Of a stretch of 23,069 nucleotides of DNA, positions 1 to 7,493 are shown piece by piece. Each line of letters begins with the position of its first letter. Position 1 is the stretch's first letter. Under the pieces are notes generated by a model, which made no database searches, was not told where the DNA came from, and saw nothing but the letters and a program-made list of their open reading frames with translations. Origin of the DNA: Cyanobacteriota bacterium (GTDB taxonomy: Bacteria; Cyanobacteriota; Cyanobacteriia; PCC-6307; Cyanobiaceae); assembly GCA_947463165.1 (NCBI GenBank), contig CANHSW010000004.1:1-23069 (forward strand). Reading direction: 5' to 3'. The translations under genes and the position numbers were made by a program.

Positions 1-213
1 GCGCACCACCTCCTCGGAGTTGCCTGTGGGATAGAGCTGATCGAACAGTTCCCGATCGCCGTTGGCATCGATTAGAGGTAGCCAGGGTTCAGCGCTGCCC
101 GGCGGGCAGTCCAGGGCCATGGCCTCGCTCACTTCCACGAAGCGGGAGATGTTCTCCGCCCGCTCCACATAGCGATTGATCCAGTAAAGCGAATCGGCAA
201 CTCGGCTCAGCAT
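1..213 (-). CDS. Alpha-E domain protein, N-terminal part (truncated by window edge)
   Basis: Reading the minus strand from the ATG at 213-211 gives 71 open codons to the window edge. The protein begins MLSRVADSLYWINRYVERAE, the characteristic start of alpha-E (DUF403) helical proteins, with the conserved SLYWxxRYxERAEN core. The start codon lies 5' of the stop of the ATP-grasp gene, so the two genes overlap by 7 bases (207-213), which implies translational coupling. Alpha-E proteins are known to be encoded next to circularly permuted ATP-grasp proteins, often with a transglutaminase-like gene, and the group has been proposed to make or modify peptides; no substrate is firmly established. Only the N-terminus is visible, so length and C-terminal features cannot be judged. 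Confidence 0.85.
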   Translation of the reverse strand, partial: MLSRVADSLYWINRYVERAENISRFVEVSEAMALDCPPGSAEPWLPLIDANGDRELFDQLYPTGNSEEVVR

Positions 214-1661
214 GGGCTTTGCTCCCCGGGGGTGTCACTGACGATCCAGGTGTCTTTGCAGCCGCCGCCCTGGGAGGAATTCACCACCAGAGAGCCGCGG
301 CGCAGGGCCACCCGAGTGAGGCCACCGGGGCTCACCCAGGCTTCCTTGCCGCGCAGCACATAGGGCCGCAGATCCACGTGGCAGGGGTAGAGCTCACCGT
401 TGCTCAGCGAGGGCACCGTAGACAGATCAAGGGTGGGTTGAGCGATGTAGTTGCGTGGATTTGCCTTGATTTTGATAGCAAATTCGGCAATCTCATCCCC
501 TGTGGCATGGGGGCCGATAAGCATGCCGTAACCACCGGCTTCTGCCACCGCCTTGACCACCAACTCGCCTAGATGTTCCAGCACATAGGCCTGGTCATCG
601 GGCCGCTGGCAGAGATAGGTGGGCACATTCTCGATGATCGGCTCTTCATCTAAGTAGTAGCGGATCATTGCCGGCACATAGGCATAAATCAGCTTGTCGT
701 CGGCCACGCCGGTGCCTGGGGCATTGGCGATCGCCACCCGACCGGCCCGGTAGCAGTCCATCAGGCCAGCAACCCCCAGGATTGAATCGCTGCGGAAGAC
801 GGACGGATCGAGGAAGTCGTCATCAATGCGGCGGTAAATCACATCCACCGGCTCTAAGCCGGCGGTACTGCGCATCCACACCCTCTGATCCTGGCAGATC
901 AGGTCGCGCCCTTCCACCAGCTGGATGCCCATCTGCTGGGCTAGATAGCAGTGCTCGAAGTAGGCACTATTAAATACTCCCGGAGTTAACAGCACCACCT
1001 TCGGGGATTCGGTCCAGGGGGCCAGTTCCCGCAGGGTCTGCAGCAGATGGGATGGATAGTCATCGATGGGCTGAACGGTGCGACCGGCGAAGAGGCTGGG
1101 GAAGATCCGCTTCATCACCCGCCGATTCTCCAGGAAGTAGGCCACCCCAGAAGGACAGCGCAGGTTATCTTCCAGCACCCGCCAGGTGCCCTGGCCGTCA
1201 CGCACCAGATCCAAGCCGGAGATGTGACACCAGCGGCCCAAGGGCGGCGTGAATCCCTGCAACTGGGGCCGCCATCCCTGGGAGCTTTCCAGGTGCTCAC
1301 GGGGGATCAGGCCATCGCGCAAAATCCGCTGCTCGCCATAGACATCGGCGAGGAATAAATCAATCGCTTCTAGCCTCTGGATCAAACCCCTCTCCAGCCG
1401 CTGCCAATCGGTGCTGCTGATCAACCTGGGCAGGGGATCAAAGGGCAGTATCCGCTCTGCGCCGCGGGAGCCGGAGCCGTTGAGACGAAAGGTGGCCCCC
1501 AGGCGCTTGAGCAGCATGCCCGAGGCGGCATGGTTGCGGTTCAGCTCCTCCAGTCCCAGCCGCCCCAGGGAGGAGAGCAGTGGTTTGAGGGCCTGGCGCG
1601 GTTCGTTGGTGGCGCTGAAATATTCGTCGTAGCCCCGGTCTGGTTTGTACTCGGTGAACAT
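207..1661 (-). CDS. Circularly permuted ATP-grasp family protein (DUF404/DUF407 type)
   Basis: A 484-residue protein starting MFTEYKPDRGYDEYFSATNE. The conserved family pattern is clear: YDEYF near the N-terminus, RILPFDPLPRLI around residues 70-82, then GLIQRLEAIDLFLADVYG, GLDLVRDGQGTWRVLEDNLRCPSG and YRRIDDDFLDP. It continues with VANAPGTGVADDK-like and VVKAVAEAGGYGM segments that should form the nucleotide-binding grasp. Length is normal for the family. Such proteins are ATP-grasp ligases with rearranged lobes, predicted to join a carboxylate to an amine; the natural substrate is unknown. The gene overlaps the downstream alpha-E gene by 7 bases, and the two probably form one functional unit. 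Its start lies 100 bases downstream of the ureC stop on the same strand, so read-through from the urease operon is possible but nothing ties their functions together. Confidence 0.92.
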   Translation of the reverse strand: MFTEYKPDRGYDEYFSATNEPRQALKPLLSSLGRLGLEELNRNHAASGMLLKRLGATFRLNGSGSRGAERILPFDPLPRLISSTDWQRLERGLIQRLEAIDLFLADVYGEQRILRDGLIPREHLESSQGWRPQLQGFTPPLGRWCHISGLDLVRDGQGTWRVLEDNLRCPSGVAYFLENRRVMKRIFPSLFAGRTVQPIDDYPSHLLQTLRELAPWTESPKVVLLTPGVFNSAYFEHCYLAQQMGIQLVEGRDLICQDQRVWMRSTAGLEPVDVIYRRIDDDFLDPSVFRSDSILGVAGLMDCYRAGRVAIANAPGTGVADDKLIYAYVPAMIRYYLDEEPIIENVPTYLCQRPDDQAYVLEHLGELVVKAVAEAGGYGMLIGPHATGDEIAEFAIKIKANPRNYIAQPTLDLSTVPSLSNGELYPCHVDLRPYVLRGKEAWVSPGGLTRVALRRGSLVVNSSQGGGCKDTWIVSDTPGEQSPC

Positions 1662-1761
1662 GGCGGCCTCCTGGCTGGCCTCCTGGTATCCAGGCGATCA
1701 TGCAGAGCCATGGCGCCCAGGCCCGTGGCCATTGCTACATAAGCGCCGCCTAAACCCTTGC

Positions 1762-3471
1762 TCAGAGCAGAAAGTAGCGCTGGGCCATGGGCAGCACCTC
1801 GGCTGGCTCGCAGGTGAGCAGCTGGCCATCGGCGAACACCTCATAGGTTTGGGGATCCACGCTCACCTGGGGCAGGGCACTGTTGTTGCGCATGGCCGCC
1901 TTACCGATATCGCGGGTGTGCTGCACCGGCACACAGGGGCGGCTGAGGCCCAGCTTGCGGGGAAGATCCGCATCCAGGGCGGCCTGGCTCAAGAAGGTGA
2001 GGCAGCTGGGGGCCAGGGCCTTGCCAAAGGCGGCGAACATCGGCCGGCCATGCACCGGTCCGGGGGTGGGGATCGAGGCATTGGCATCGCCCATCTGGGC
2101 CCAGACGATCGAACCACCCTTGAGCACCAACTCCGGCTTCACCCCAAAGAACCCCGGTTTCCAGAGCACCAGATCGGCCAACTTACCCACGGCAACGGAG
2201 CCCACCTGGCTTTCAATGCCATGGGCGATCGCCGGGTTAATTGTTACTTTCGCGATATATCTTTTCAGGCGGTTGTTGTCGTTGCGACTGGAATCCTCGG
2301 CCAGGGGACCCCGCTGCACTTTCATCTTGTGGGCCGTCTGGAAGGTGCGGATGATCACCTCCCCCACCCTACCCATCGCCTGGGAGTCGCTGGCGATGAT
2401 GCTAAAGGCGCCCAGGTCGTGGAGGATATCTTCTGCCGCGATCGTTTCCCGGCGAATACGCGATTCGGCGAATGCTACATCTTCCGGTATCTTGGGATCC
2501 AGATGGTGGCAGACCATCAGCATATCCAGGTGTTCTTCCAGGGTATTTTTTGTATAGGGCCGAGTGGGGTTGGTGGAACTTGGCAATACATTTGCCTCTC
2601 CACAGATGCGGATGATGTCCGGTGCGTGGCCGCCGCCGGCCCCCTCGGTATGGAAGGTGTGGATGGTGCGGCCGCCAATCGCCCGAATCGTGTCCTCCAC
2701 GAAGCCGGCCTCGTTGAGGGTGTCGGTGTGAATGCACACCTGCACGTCGTAGCGATCGGCGACGCTGAGGCAGCAGTCGATCGCCGCCGGGGTGGTGCCC
2801 CAGTCTTCATGCAACTTCAGGGCGCAGGCTCCGGCGAGGATCTGTTCCTCTATGGCCTCTGGGGTGCTGGCATTGCCCTTGCCAAAGAAGCCCAGGTTGA
2901 TCGGCAGACCCTCCGCCGCCTGCAGCATCCGGGCCAGGTGAAAGGCGCCAGGGGTGCAGGTGGTGGCGTTGGTGCCGGTGGCGGGGCCGGTGCCGCCCCC
3001 CAGCAAGGTGGTCACCCCGGAGGCCAGGGCCGTCTCAATTTGCTGGGGGCAGATGAAGTGGATATGGGTGTCGATGGCGCCAGCGGTGAGGATGTGGCCC
3101 TCGCCGGCGATGGCCTCGGTGCCGGGACCCACGACTATGTCGACGCCGTCTTGAATATCGGGGTTACCCGCCTTGCCGATCGCCACAATGCGGCCATCGC
3201 GCAGGCCGATGTCCGCCTTGACAATCCCCCACCAATCCAGGATCAAGGCGTTGGTGATCACCGTGTCCACGGCCCCCTCCGCCCGGCTGGTCTGGGCCTG
3301 GCCCATGCCATCGCGAATCACCTTGCCACCACCAAACTTCACCTCGTCGCCGTAGCTGGTGAAGTCTTTTTCCACCTCCAATATCAGCTCGGTGTCGGCC
3401 AGGCGCAGCCGATCACCGGTGGTGGGGCCGTAGGTTTCGGCGTAGGCGCGGCGGGAAATCCGGTAGGGCAT
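1762..3471 (-). CDS. ureC: Urease subunit alpha (catalytic)
   Basis: A 569-residue protein with full family length. It hydrolyses urea to ammonia and carbamate in the cytoplasm at a dinuclear nickel centre. All metal-site residues are visible: H136 and H138 (IDTHIHFI), carbamylated K219 (ALKLHEDWG), H248 (CIHTDTLNE), H274 ([11 protein letters not shown]) and D362 ([10 protein letters not shown]). The flap cysteine and catalytic histidine are C321 and H322 (VCHHLDP). Numbering is two higher than in Klebsiella UreC throughout, so there are no gaps up to the active site. The start [20 protein letters not shown] matches the family N-terminus. The gene is third in ureA-ureB-ureC, 38 bases after ureB. 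No ureD, E, F or G is present in the window, so nickel-loading chaperones must be encoded elsewhere. The enzyme should be active if nickel is supplied. Confidence 0.98.
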   Translation of the reverse strand: MPYRISRRAYAETYGPTTGDRLRLADTELILEVEKDFTSYGDEVKFGGGKVIRDGMGQAQTSRAEGAVDTVITNALILDWWGIVKADIGLRDGRIVAIGKAGNPDIQDGVDIVVGPGTEAIAGEGHILTAGAIDTHIHFICPQQIETALASGVTTLLGGGTGPATGTNATTCTPGAFHLARMLQAAEGLPINLGFFGKGNASTPEAIEEQILAGACALKLHEDWGTTPAAIDCCLSVADRYDVQVCIHTDTLNEAGFVEDTIRAIGGRTIHTFHTEGAGGGHAPDIIRICGEANVLPSSTNPTRPYTKNTLEEHLDMLMVCHHLDPKIPEDVAFAESRIRRETIAAEDILHDLGAFSIIASDSQAMGRVGEVIIRTFQTAHKMKVQRGPLAEDSSRNDNNRLKRYIAKVTINPAIAHGIESQVGSVAVGKLADLVLWKPGFFGVKPELVLKGGSIVWAQMGDANASIPTPGPVHGRPMFAAFGKALAPSCLTFLSQAALDADLPRKLGLSRPCVPVQHTRDIGKAAMRNNSALPQVSVDPQTYEVFADGQLLTCEPAEVLPMAQRYFLL

Positions 3472-3509
3472 GGCGGAGGCGGGGATGGGAGCAGGGCGGC
3501 GGGCCGAAC

Positions 3510-3857
3510 TCAGTCGAGGGGGCCGTTGATCAGTCCGTTGAAGCCAACCACGCGGCGGCCACCCACGTAGGGCACCAGGTTCACCGAGCGGGTATCGCCG
3601 GGTTCAAAGCGCATGGCGGTGCCGGCGGGGATGTCGAGCCGCTGGCCGCGGGCGGCCTCGCGCTCAAATTCCAGCGCCCCATTGGCCTCGTAGAAGTGGA
3701 AGTGGGAGCCGATCTGCACCGGGCGATCGCCGGTGTTGGCCACCGAGATCGTGGTTACGGGCCTGCCGGCATTGAGCACCAGCTCGCCGGCCTCCGGCAT
3801 CAGTTCACCGGGAATGAGCTCTTTGGCGAAGGGATCGCCGGTGGCCAGGGATGACAT
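3510..3857 (-). CDS. ureB: Urease subunit beta
   Basis: A 115-residue protein, a normal length for a separate bacterial beta subunit. It starts [20 protein letters not shown] and contains the conserved [25 protein letters not shown] and [11 protein letters not shown] segments of the beta fold that packs against UreC in the (UreABC)3 assembly. It holds no catalytic residues. It lies 60 bases downstream of ureA and 38 bases upstream of ureC on the same strand, as expected for a co-transcribed structural operon. The ATG at 3857 is preferred because family members begin only a few residues before IPGEL. An ATG further downstream would shorten the conserved start. Confidence 0.97.
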   Translation of the reverse strand: MSSLATGDPFAKELIPGELMPEAGELVLNAGRPVTTISVANTGDRPVQIGSHFHFYEANGALEFEREAARGQRLDIPAGTAMRFEPGDTRSVNLVPYVGGRRVVGFNGLINGPLD

Positions 3858-3917
3858 GGGGGCGAGAGGCGACTGGGGAAAAGCGACTGGGGGACAAAGC
3901 CACTGGCTGGGGCGGGC

Positions 3918-4223
3918 CTAGGCGCGGATCGGTTCGTGCAGGGTCACCAGCTTGGTGCCATCGAGAAACACCGCTTCGATCTGCACCTCAGCCACCAGCT
4001 CTGGCACGCCGGTCATCACTTGATCGCGGCGCAGCCAGGTGCTGCCCTCGGCCATCAACTCAGCCACGCTCTTGCCATCGCGGGCGCCTTCCAGCACCTG
4101 AAAACTGAGCCAGGCGACCGCTTCTGGATAGTTGAGCCGCAGGCCTCTGTTCAAGCGCCGCTCGGCCAACAGGGCGGCGGTCACGATCAGGAGCTTGTCT
4201 TTCTCCTGGGGGGTGAGATGCAT
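3918..4223 (-). CDS. ureA: Urease subunit gamma
   Basis: A 101-residue protein of standard gamma-subunit length beginning [20 protein letters not shown], the near-universal UreA start. It also shows [19 protein letters not shown], the [31 protein letters not shown] stretch (positions 69-99) and the terminal Pro-Ile-Arg. It is the first gene of ureABC and a structural part of urease. In many marine picocyanobacteria ureD lies immediately upstream of ureA. Here the next 650 bases hold no ureD; instead a perfect hairpin with 21-bp arms begins 40 bases upstream of the start codon (4264-4316). I saw no convincing GTA-N8-TAC NtcA box in the upstream region, so nitrogen control cannot be read from the sequence. 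Confidence 0.97.
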   Translation of the reverse strand: MHLTPQEKDKLLIVTAALLAERRLNRGLRLNYPEAVAWLSFQVLEGARDGKSVAELMAEGSTWLRRDQVMTGVPELVAEVQIEAVFLDGTKLVTLHEPIRA

Positions 4224-4263
4224 GGGGAGGGCTGAGCCAGCGCCACTCTGACAGCCACCCGCC

Positions 4264-4316
4264 GCCGCCGCCAGTTCAAGGCGGACGCTTTCGGGCCGCC
4301 TTGAACTGGCGGCGGC
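4264..4316. repeat. Perfect inverted repeat (21-bp arms, 11-nt loop) in the ureA leader
   Basis: The arm at 4264-4284 (GCCGCCGCCAGTTCAAGGCG plus one G) is exactly complementary to 4296-4316. The loop is 4285-4295, ACGCTTTCGGG. The structure lies 40 bases 5' of the ureA ATG. It has no T-tract on either strand and no known gene reads into it from either side, so it does not look like an ordinary terminator. It may act in the ureA 5' UTR as an attenuator or stability element, or be a dispersed palindromic repeat. Confidence 0.85.
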
Positions 4317-4318
4317 AT

Positions 4319-4336
4319 GCCGATAGGGTTATCGGC
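4319..4336. repeat. Small inverted repeat next to the ureA hairpin
   Basis: GCCGATA (4319-4325) and TATCGGC (4330-4336) are complementary around the loop GGGT. It begins two bases after the large hairpin, so the two could form a tandem stem-loop in the ureA leader. Its function is unknown. Confidence 0.5.
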
Positions 4337-4873
4337 GAGATCCACCGAACTGCGGCTGCTGGATTGATTTGGTGCCAGGCGCCTAGGATATAGCCCAGGA
4401 TATAACAGCTAAAATATAGATAGGCTCCTGGGGACAGTCGTTCCATGGCCTGGAATCCCTCGCTGACGAAGTTGCCCTACCTAGTTGGCCAAGCTAAGAA
4501 TATTGGTATAAGCTTGTTGTTACTTTGGGAAATTGCCCATCCCTCTGTCCGTAGCGTGTTTCCACTTAAATGATGACCGCGATAGATTTGGCCGGCAAAA
4601 TTTGAAATAAAAAGCAAGGTTAATCGGGGCTTCCTTATGCCTGATGGCTCTTGACCGGCCTGCGTTTGGGCCTAGTCAGCCGCTGGGAATTTTGTTTGAT
4701 CCGTTGCGGGATCCTTTGTTTTCGTGAAATTTGATGAGTTAATGTTCGCCGTGGGCCATTTTGGCCCTGTTCAGGCAATCTCCGCCCCCGGCGCCGCCGC
4801 ACCTTCAAGCCCTGGAAATCGGCGAGCGGCCTTGCTGGTTTCGAAAAATACTCTTATCGTTTAATATCGTTGC

Positions 4874-5365
4874 ATGTCAAGCCCTGGGATGCCGATGGTG
4901 CAAGAGATACTTTTATTCGCCATGGTGTTCCTGGTTTGGCTCGGGATGGCCTATGGCATCCACAGGTTGGCCCATTGGTCCGCGCCCTGGAACCTGCTGC
5001 ATCGCCTGCACTCCGTCCACCATCAGCCTGGTTACTTGCGCCGCGCGCGCAGGTTGCGATGGCACCACTTTCTGCTCTGCTTCGGCAGCGTCAGCGAGAC
5101 TCTTGACATCTGGTTCACCCTCACTCTGCCTCTTTTGGTGATCAGCCTGGTGCTACCGGTGCAGGGGGCGCTGCTGTTGGTCTTCCATTACCTGTACGAA
5201 ATCTTCTGCAGCGACTCCCAGCTCGATCACAACCCCAGCCTTGCCGGGCCGCTCACCCGGGTGTTCGCCTGGGGTGACTACCACCTGCGTCACCACAGCA
5301 AGCCCTCACGCAACTTCGGCTTGATCCTCACCTTTTGGGATCACCTGTTCGCCAGCGCCTGTTGA
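4874..5365 (+). CDS. Compact fatty acid hydroxylase / sterol desaturase superfamily membrane protein
   Basis: A 163-residue membrane protein with the histidine boxes of the di-iron hydroxylase superfamily. These are HRLAH (H30, H34), HRLHSVHH (H43, H46, H49, H50), H105 in FHYLYE, H119 in LDHNP, and HLRHH (H137, H140, H141) followed by NFGLILTFWDHLF. Hydrophobic segments lie at about 11-28 and 83-107. The family oxidises membrane-associated lipids, carotenoids or sterols using oxygen. The substrate here cannot be read, but a carotenoid or fatty acyl chain is plausible. It is shorter than many relatives (200-300 residues) yet keeps all boxes. A stop codon 12 bases upstream of the ATG blocks any longer in-frame protein; ATGs at codons 6 and 8 are alternative starts. 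Its stop TGA overlaps the next ATG (TGATG), so it probably heads a three-gene operon. Confidence 0.78.
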   Translation: MSSPGMPMVQEILLFAMVFLVWLGMAYGIHRLAHWSAPWNLLHRLHSVHHQPGYLRRARRLRWHHFLLCFGSVSETLDIWFTLTLPLLVISLVLPVQGALLLVFHYLYEIFCSDSQLDHNPSLAGPLTRVFAWGDYHLRHHSKPSRNFGLILTFWDHLFASAC

Positions 5366-7062
5366 TGGCCATGCCCCTACTGCCATGGCCCCGCCTGCGG
5401 TTCCGTCGTCCCTACATTGCCCCCACCCTGGCGGTGGTGTTCGCCGGCACCGCCACCCTTACCACCCTGGTGACGGGTCTATTCGTGCTGCGCAGCAGCC
5501 TCGAGATCGCCAATCAAAACACCGCCCTGCGGCTGCGGGACTCCGCTGAGTTGCTGGCTTCCCGGCTAGATGCCGATTTGATCGCAACGCTACAGCATAA
5601 AAGCCAGATGAAAACGCCTGTGTATCAGCAGACCCATGCTGTGCTCACTTCGGCGCTGCAGGACATCCGTGGCATCCGCTTCATCTACACCCTCCGCAAG
5701 GCAAAGGAGCCAATTAAGGATCCTTTCTCCCGCTATATTTTCATTGTAGACGGCACACCCTACAGCAGCAGGGAATTTACCGACACCGGCGTGGTAATGC
5801 CCACTAGCAGTAGTACTGATGCGTTACATCGTGTCTGGAAGACTGGCCGCCTTGAGGTGGACCGCGCCTTCGTGAGCGATCAGTGGGGCACCTGGATGTC
5901 TGCCTACATTCCGCTACTCCGCCGCGATGGCAGCTTCGAGGCGGTGCTCGGTATTGATATCTCCGCTGAGCAGATAATCCTTGATCGAAATCGCATCTTA
6001 AGTTATCTGGCCCAGTCTTATCTGCTGAGCCTGCTGCTCACTCTGCCCCTGGCGGCATTTGTAGGCAGCCAGATAAGTGATCCGCTCCGCTATATACATC
6101 AGAGCCTGCAGGCCATCTCTCGACTCGAATTTGGTTCCCTGAAGGACCGGCTAATCGCCGCAGGATGGATTCATGAAATTCATCAAATTATTAGCTCGTT
6201 AGGCACGGTTCAGTCAGCCCTCTCGGAGTTTAATTCTTATGTGCCAAGCGCCCTTGTGCGCAGGTTAGTGCTTAACAGATCTTCCCTGAATCTCAGTGGT
6301 GAAATACGGCCTCTGGCTATTATGTTTACCGATATTCGAGGTTTTACAGGCCTGTGTGAGAGTCTTGATCCGGAGCAAGTGCTGCAGCTGCTCAATCAGT
6401 ACTTCGCAATCATTAACGAGGTGGCCACAGCCACCCAGGGGATACTTGATAAATATATTGGTGACAGTGCCCTGCTTTTCTGGGGCGCCCCAGATAGCGT
6501 TGAGCATCCGGCTGTTGCCTGTGTGGAGGCTGCCCTGCATTGCCGCGAGCGGCTTGATGCTCTGAATCTGCAGTGGAAGGAAGAGGGTCGTTCTGTTGCT
6601 TTCCACACCACTTTTGGCATCGACTACGGCTCTGTGGTGGTCGGTAACATCGGCCCCTGTGAACGAGTAAATTACACGATTATTGGCGATCGGGTTAATC
6701 TTGCCCAGCGCCTTGAGTTTAGTAACCGTATATTTGGTACCCGAATTCTTGCCAGCGCCGATATGGTGCAGGCCCTCGGCCCAGCCGCTGCCGAATATTT
6801 GATTGTCAAGGTGGGTAAAACCCGGCTAAAGGGGTTCAGTCAGCCGATGGAGCTGTTCGAGGTGATCGCCCGTCGTCATGGGGCAACTGAGCAGCAGCTG
6901 CTGTTCGCCGACAGCATCAACGCAGCCCAGCGGGCCCACCAGGAAGGACGCCCCCAAGAGGCCCTTGCCCTGCTCCAGGCAATACATCCCAGGTTGGACG
7001 AGCCTACTTATTTAAAGCAATTGATCAGCAAATATAGCGAGAGCCTGCCCGTCAGTGGTTGA
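5365..7062 (+). CDS. Membrane-bound class III adenylate cyclase with extracytoplasmic sensor domain
   Basis: A 565-residue protein that should make cAMP from ATP. A first transmembrane helix lies near residues 20-42, followed by an extracytoplasmic region of about 170 residues of Cache/CHASE character (RFIYTLRKAK, FIVDGTPYSS, VLGIDISAEQI). A second helix lies near 214-236 and the catalytic domain at about 315-495. Catalytic residues are visible: metal aspartates D323 (FTDIRGF) and D367, adenine-contacting K363 (LDKYIGDS), T438 (NYTIIGD), and transition-state N445 and R449 (VNLAQR). Thr in place of Asp at 438 marks class IIIb, a group in which bicarbonate-responsive cyanobacterial cyclases such as CyaC occur. 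The helical tail after residue 500 is unassigned. I chose the ATG at 5365 because it forms a TGATG overlap with the upstream gene; ATG 5371 is also possible. The next gene overlaps in the same way. Confidence 0.93.
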   Translation: MAMPLLPWPRLRFRRPYIAPTLAVVFAGTATLTTLVTGLFVLRSSLEIANQNTALRLRDSAELLASRLDADLIATLQHKSQMKTPVYQQTHAVLTSALQDIRGIRFIYTLRKAKEPIKDPFSRYIFIVDGTPYSSREFTDTGVVMPTSSSTDALHRVWKTGRLEVDRAFVSDQWGTWMSAYIPLLRRDGSFEAVLGIDISAEQIILDRNRILSYLAQSYLLSLLLTLPLAAFVGSQISDPLRYIHQSLQAISRLEFGSLKDRLIAAGWIHEIHQIISSLGTVQSALSEFNSYVPSALVRRLVLNRSSLNLSGEIRPLAIMFTDIRGFTGLCESLDPEQVLQLLNQYFAIINEVATATQGILDKYIGDSALLFWGAPDSVEHPAVACVEAALHCRERLDALNLQWKEEGRSVAFHTTFGIDYGSVVVGNIGPCERVNYTIIGDRVNLAQRLEFSNRIFGTRILASADMVQALGPAAAEYLIVKVGKTRLKGFSQPMELFEVIARRHGATEQQLLFADSINAAQRAHQEGRPQEALALLQAIHPRLDEPTYLKQLISKYSESLPVSG

Positions 7063-7493
7063 TGAGCATGATGATCCCCCACTTTACGGCTCCCAGCCCT
7101 AGGCATGGCACGGGTTTGTTCACGTCCATCCCCCTGCAGCCCGGTGTTCTGCTCTGGTGCTTTGAACCGGCCATTGATCAGCGTCTGCCACTCGGCAACT
7201 TGGAGCCCCGCCAGCGGGCGGAGCTGCTGCACTTTGGTTATGTGAATCCTGCAAGCCCCGCTTTTGTGGTGGTCTGCGGCGATCAGGCCCGCTTCTGGAA
7301 TTTCCCGTTACCCGGTGAGCCCGCCAATGCCAGTCCCAGCGATCAGATCAAGGGGGGGGAGGCGGTGATCGTCGCCTGCCGCATGATTGCTGCGGGAGAA
7401 GAACTGCTAATCCACCCTAGCTCCGATGCCGACTACTTCCGCAAGATGGGGCTATGCCATCAACAGCCTGCGCCAGGTCATTTGCATAATTGA
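7062..7493 (+). CDS. Small divergent SET-domain protein
   Basis: A 143-residue protein, the usual size for stand-alone bacterial SET-domain proteins, which transfer methyl groups from S-adenosylmethionine to lysine. The N-terminal GTGLFTSIPLQPGVLLWCFEPAID (residues 16-39) matches the SET-I start, and CRMIAAGEELLIH (106-118) matches the late GEEL motif. Two key features are altered. The usual RFxNHSxxPN knot is RFWNFPLPGEPAN (77-89), so NHS has become NFP. The catalytic tyrosine normally two or three residues after GEEL is absent (GEELLIHPSSD). It may therefore be an inactive or reprogrammed SET fold. The ATG at 7062 overlaps the cyclase stop (TGATG), indicating coupled translation as the third gene of the operon. 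An upstream TTG at 7059 is possible but less likely. Confidence 0.72.
   Translation: MSMMIPHFTAPSPRHGTGLFTSIPLQPGVLLWCFEPAIDQRLPLGNLEPRQRAELLHFGYVNPASPAFVVVCGDQARFWNFPLPGEPANASPSDQIKGGEAVIVACRMIAAGEELLIHPSSDADYFRKMGLCHQQPAPGHLHN

Larger units (their letters stand above)
4224..4873. other. Gene-poor divergent region between ureA and the hydroxylase operon
   Basis: These 650 bases separate two divergently transcribed operons, and I see no supported gene here. From about 4370 to 4740 the sequence is clearly richer in A and T than the flanks, which fits promoter DNA or an insertion remnant. It holds the hairpin pair at 4264-4336, a repeated octamer AGGATATA at 4385 and 4397, and a small palindrome GGGCCA-TTT-TGGCCC at 4753-4767. 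Open frames here are short and lack recognisable protein motifs. Promoters for both operons should lie within it, but I could not identify convincing -35/-10 pairs. Confidence 0.6.

Noticed and set aside
1645..3570. 641-residue plus-strand open frame opposite ureC
   Set aside because: It is antisense to a clearly real ureC; the high GC of the third codon position keeps the opposite frame open. The translation is His/Gly/Gln-rich with no domain.
4264..4316. Rho-independent terminator
   Set aside because: No T-tract follows either arm, and no gene transcribes into this site from a 3' end.
4224..4873. NtcA-binding site for urease control
   Set aside because: I looked for GTA-N8-TAC between ureA and the hydroxylase gene and found no acceptable match.
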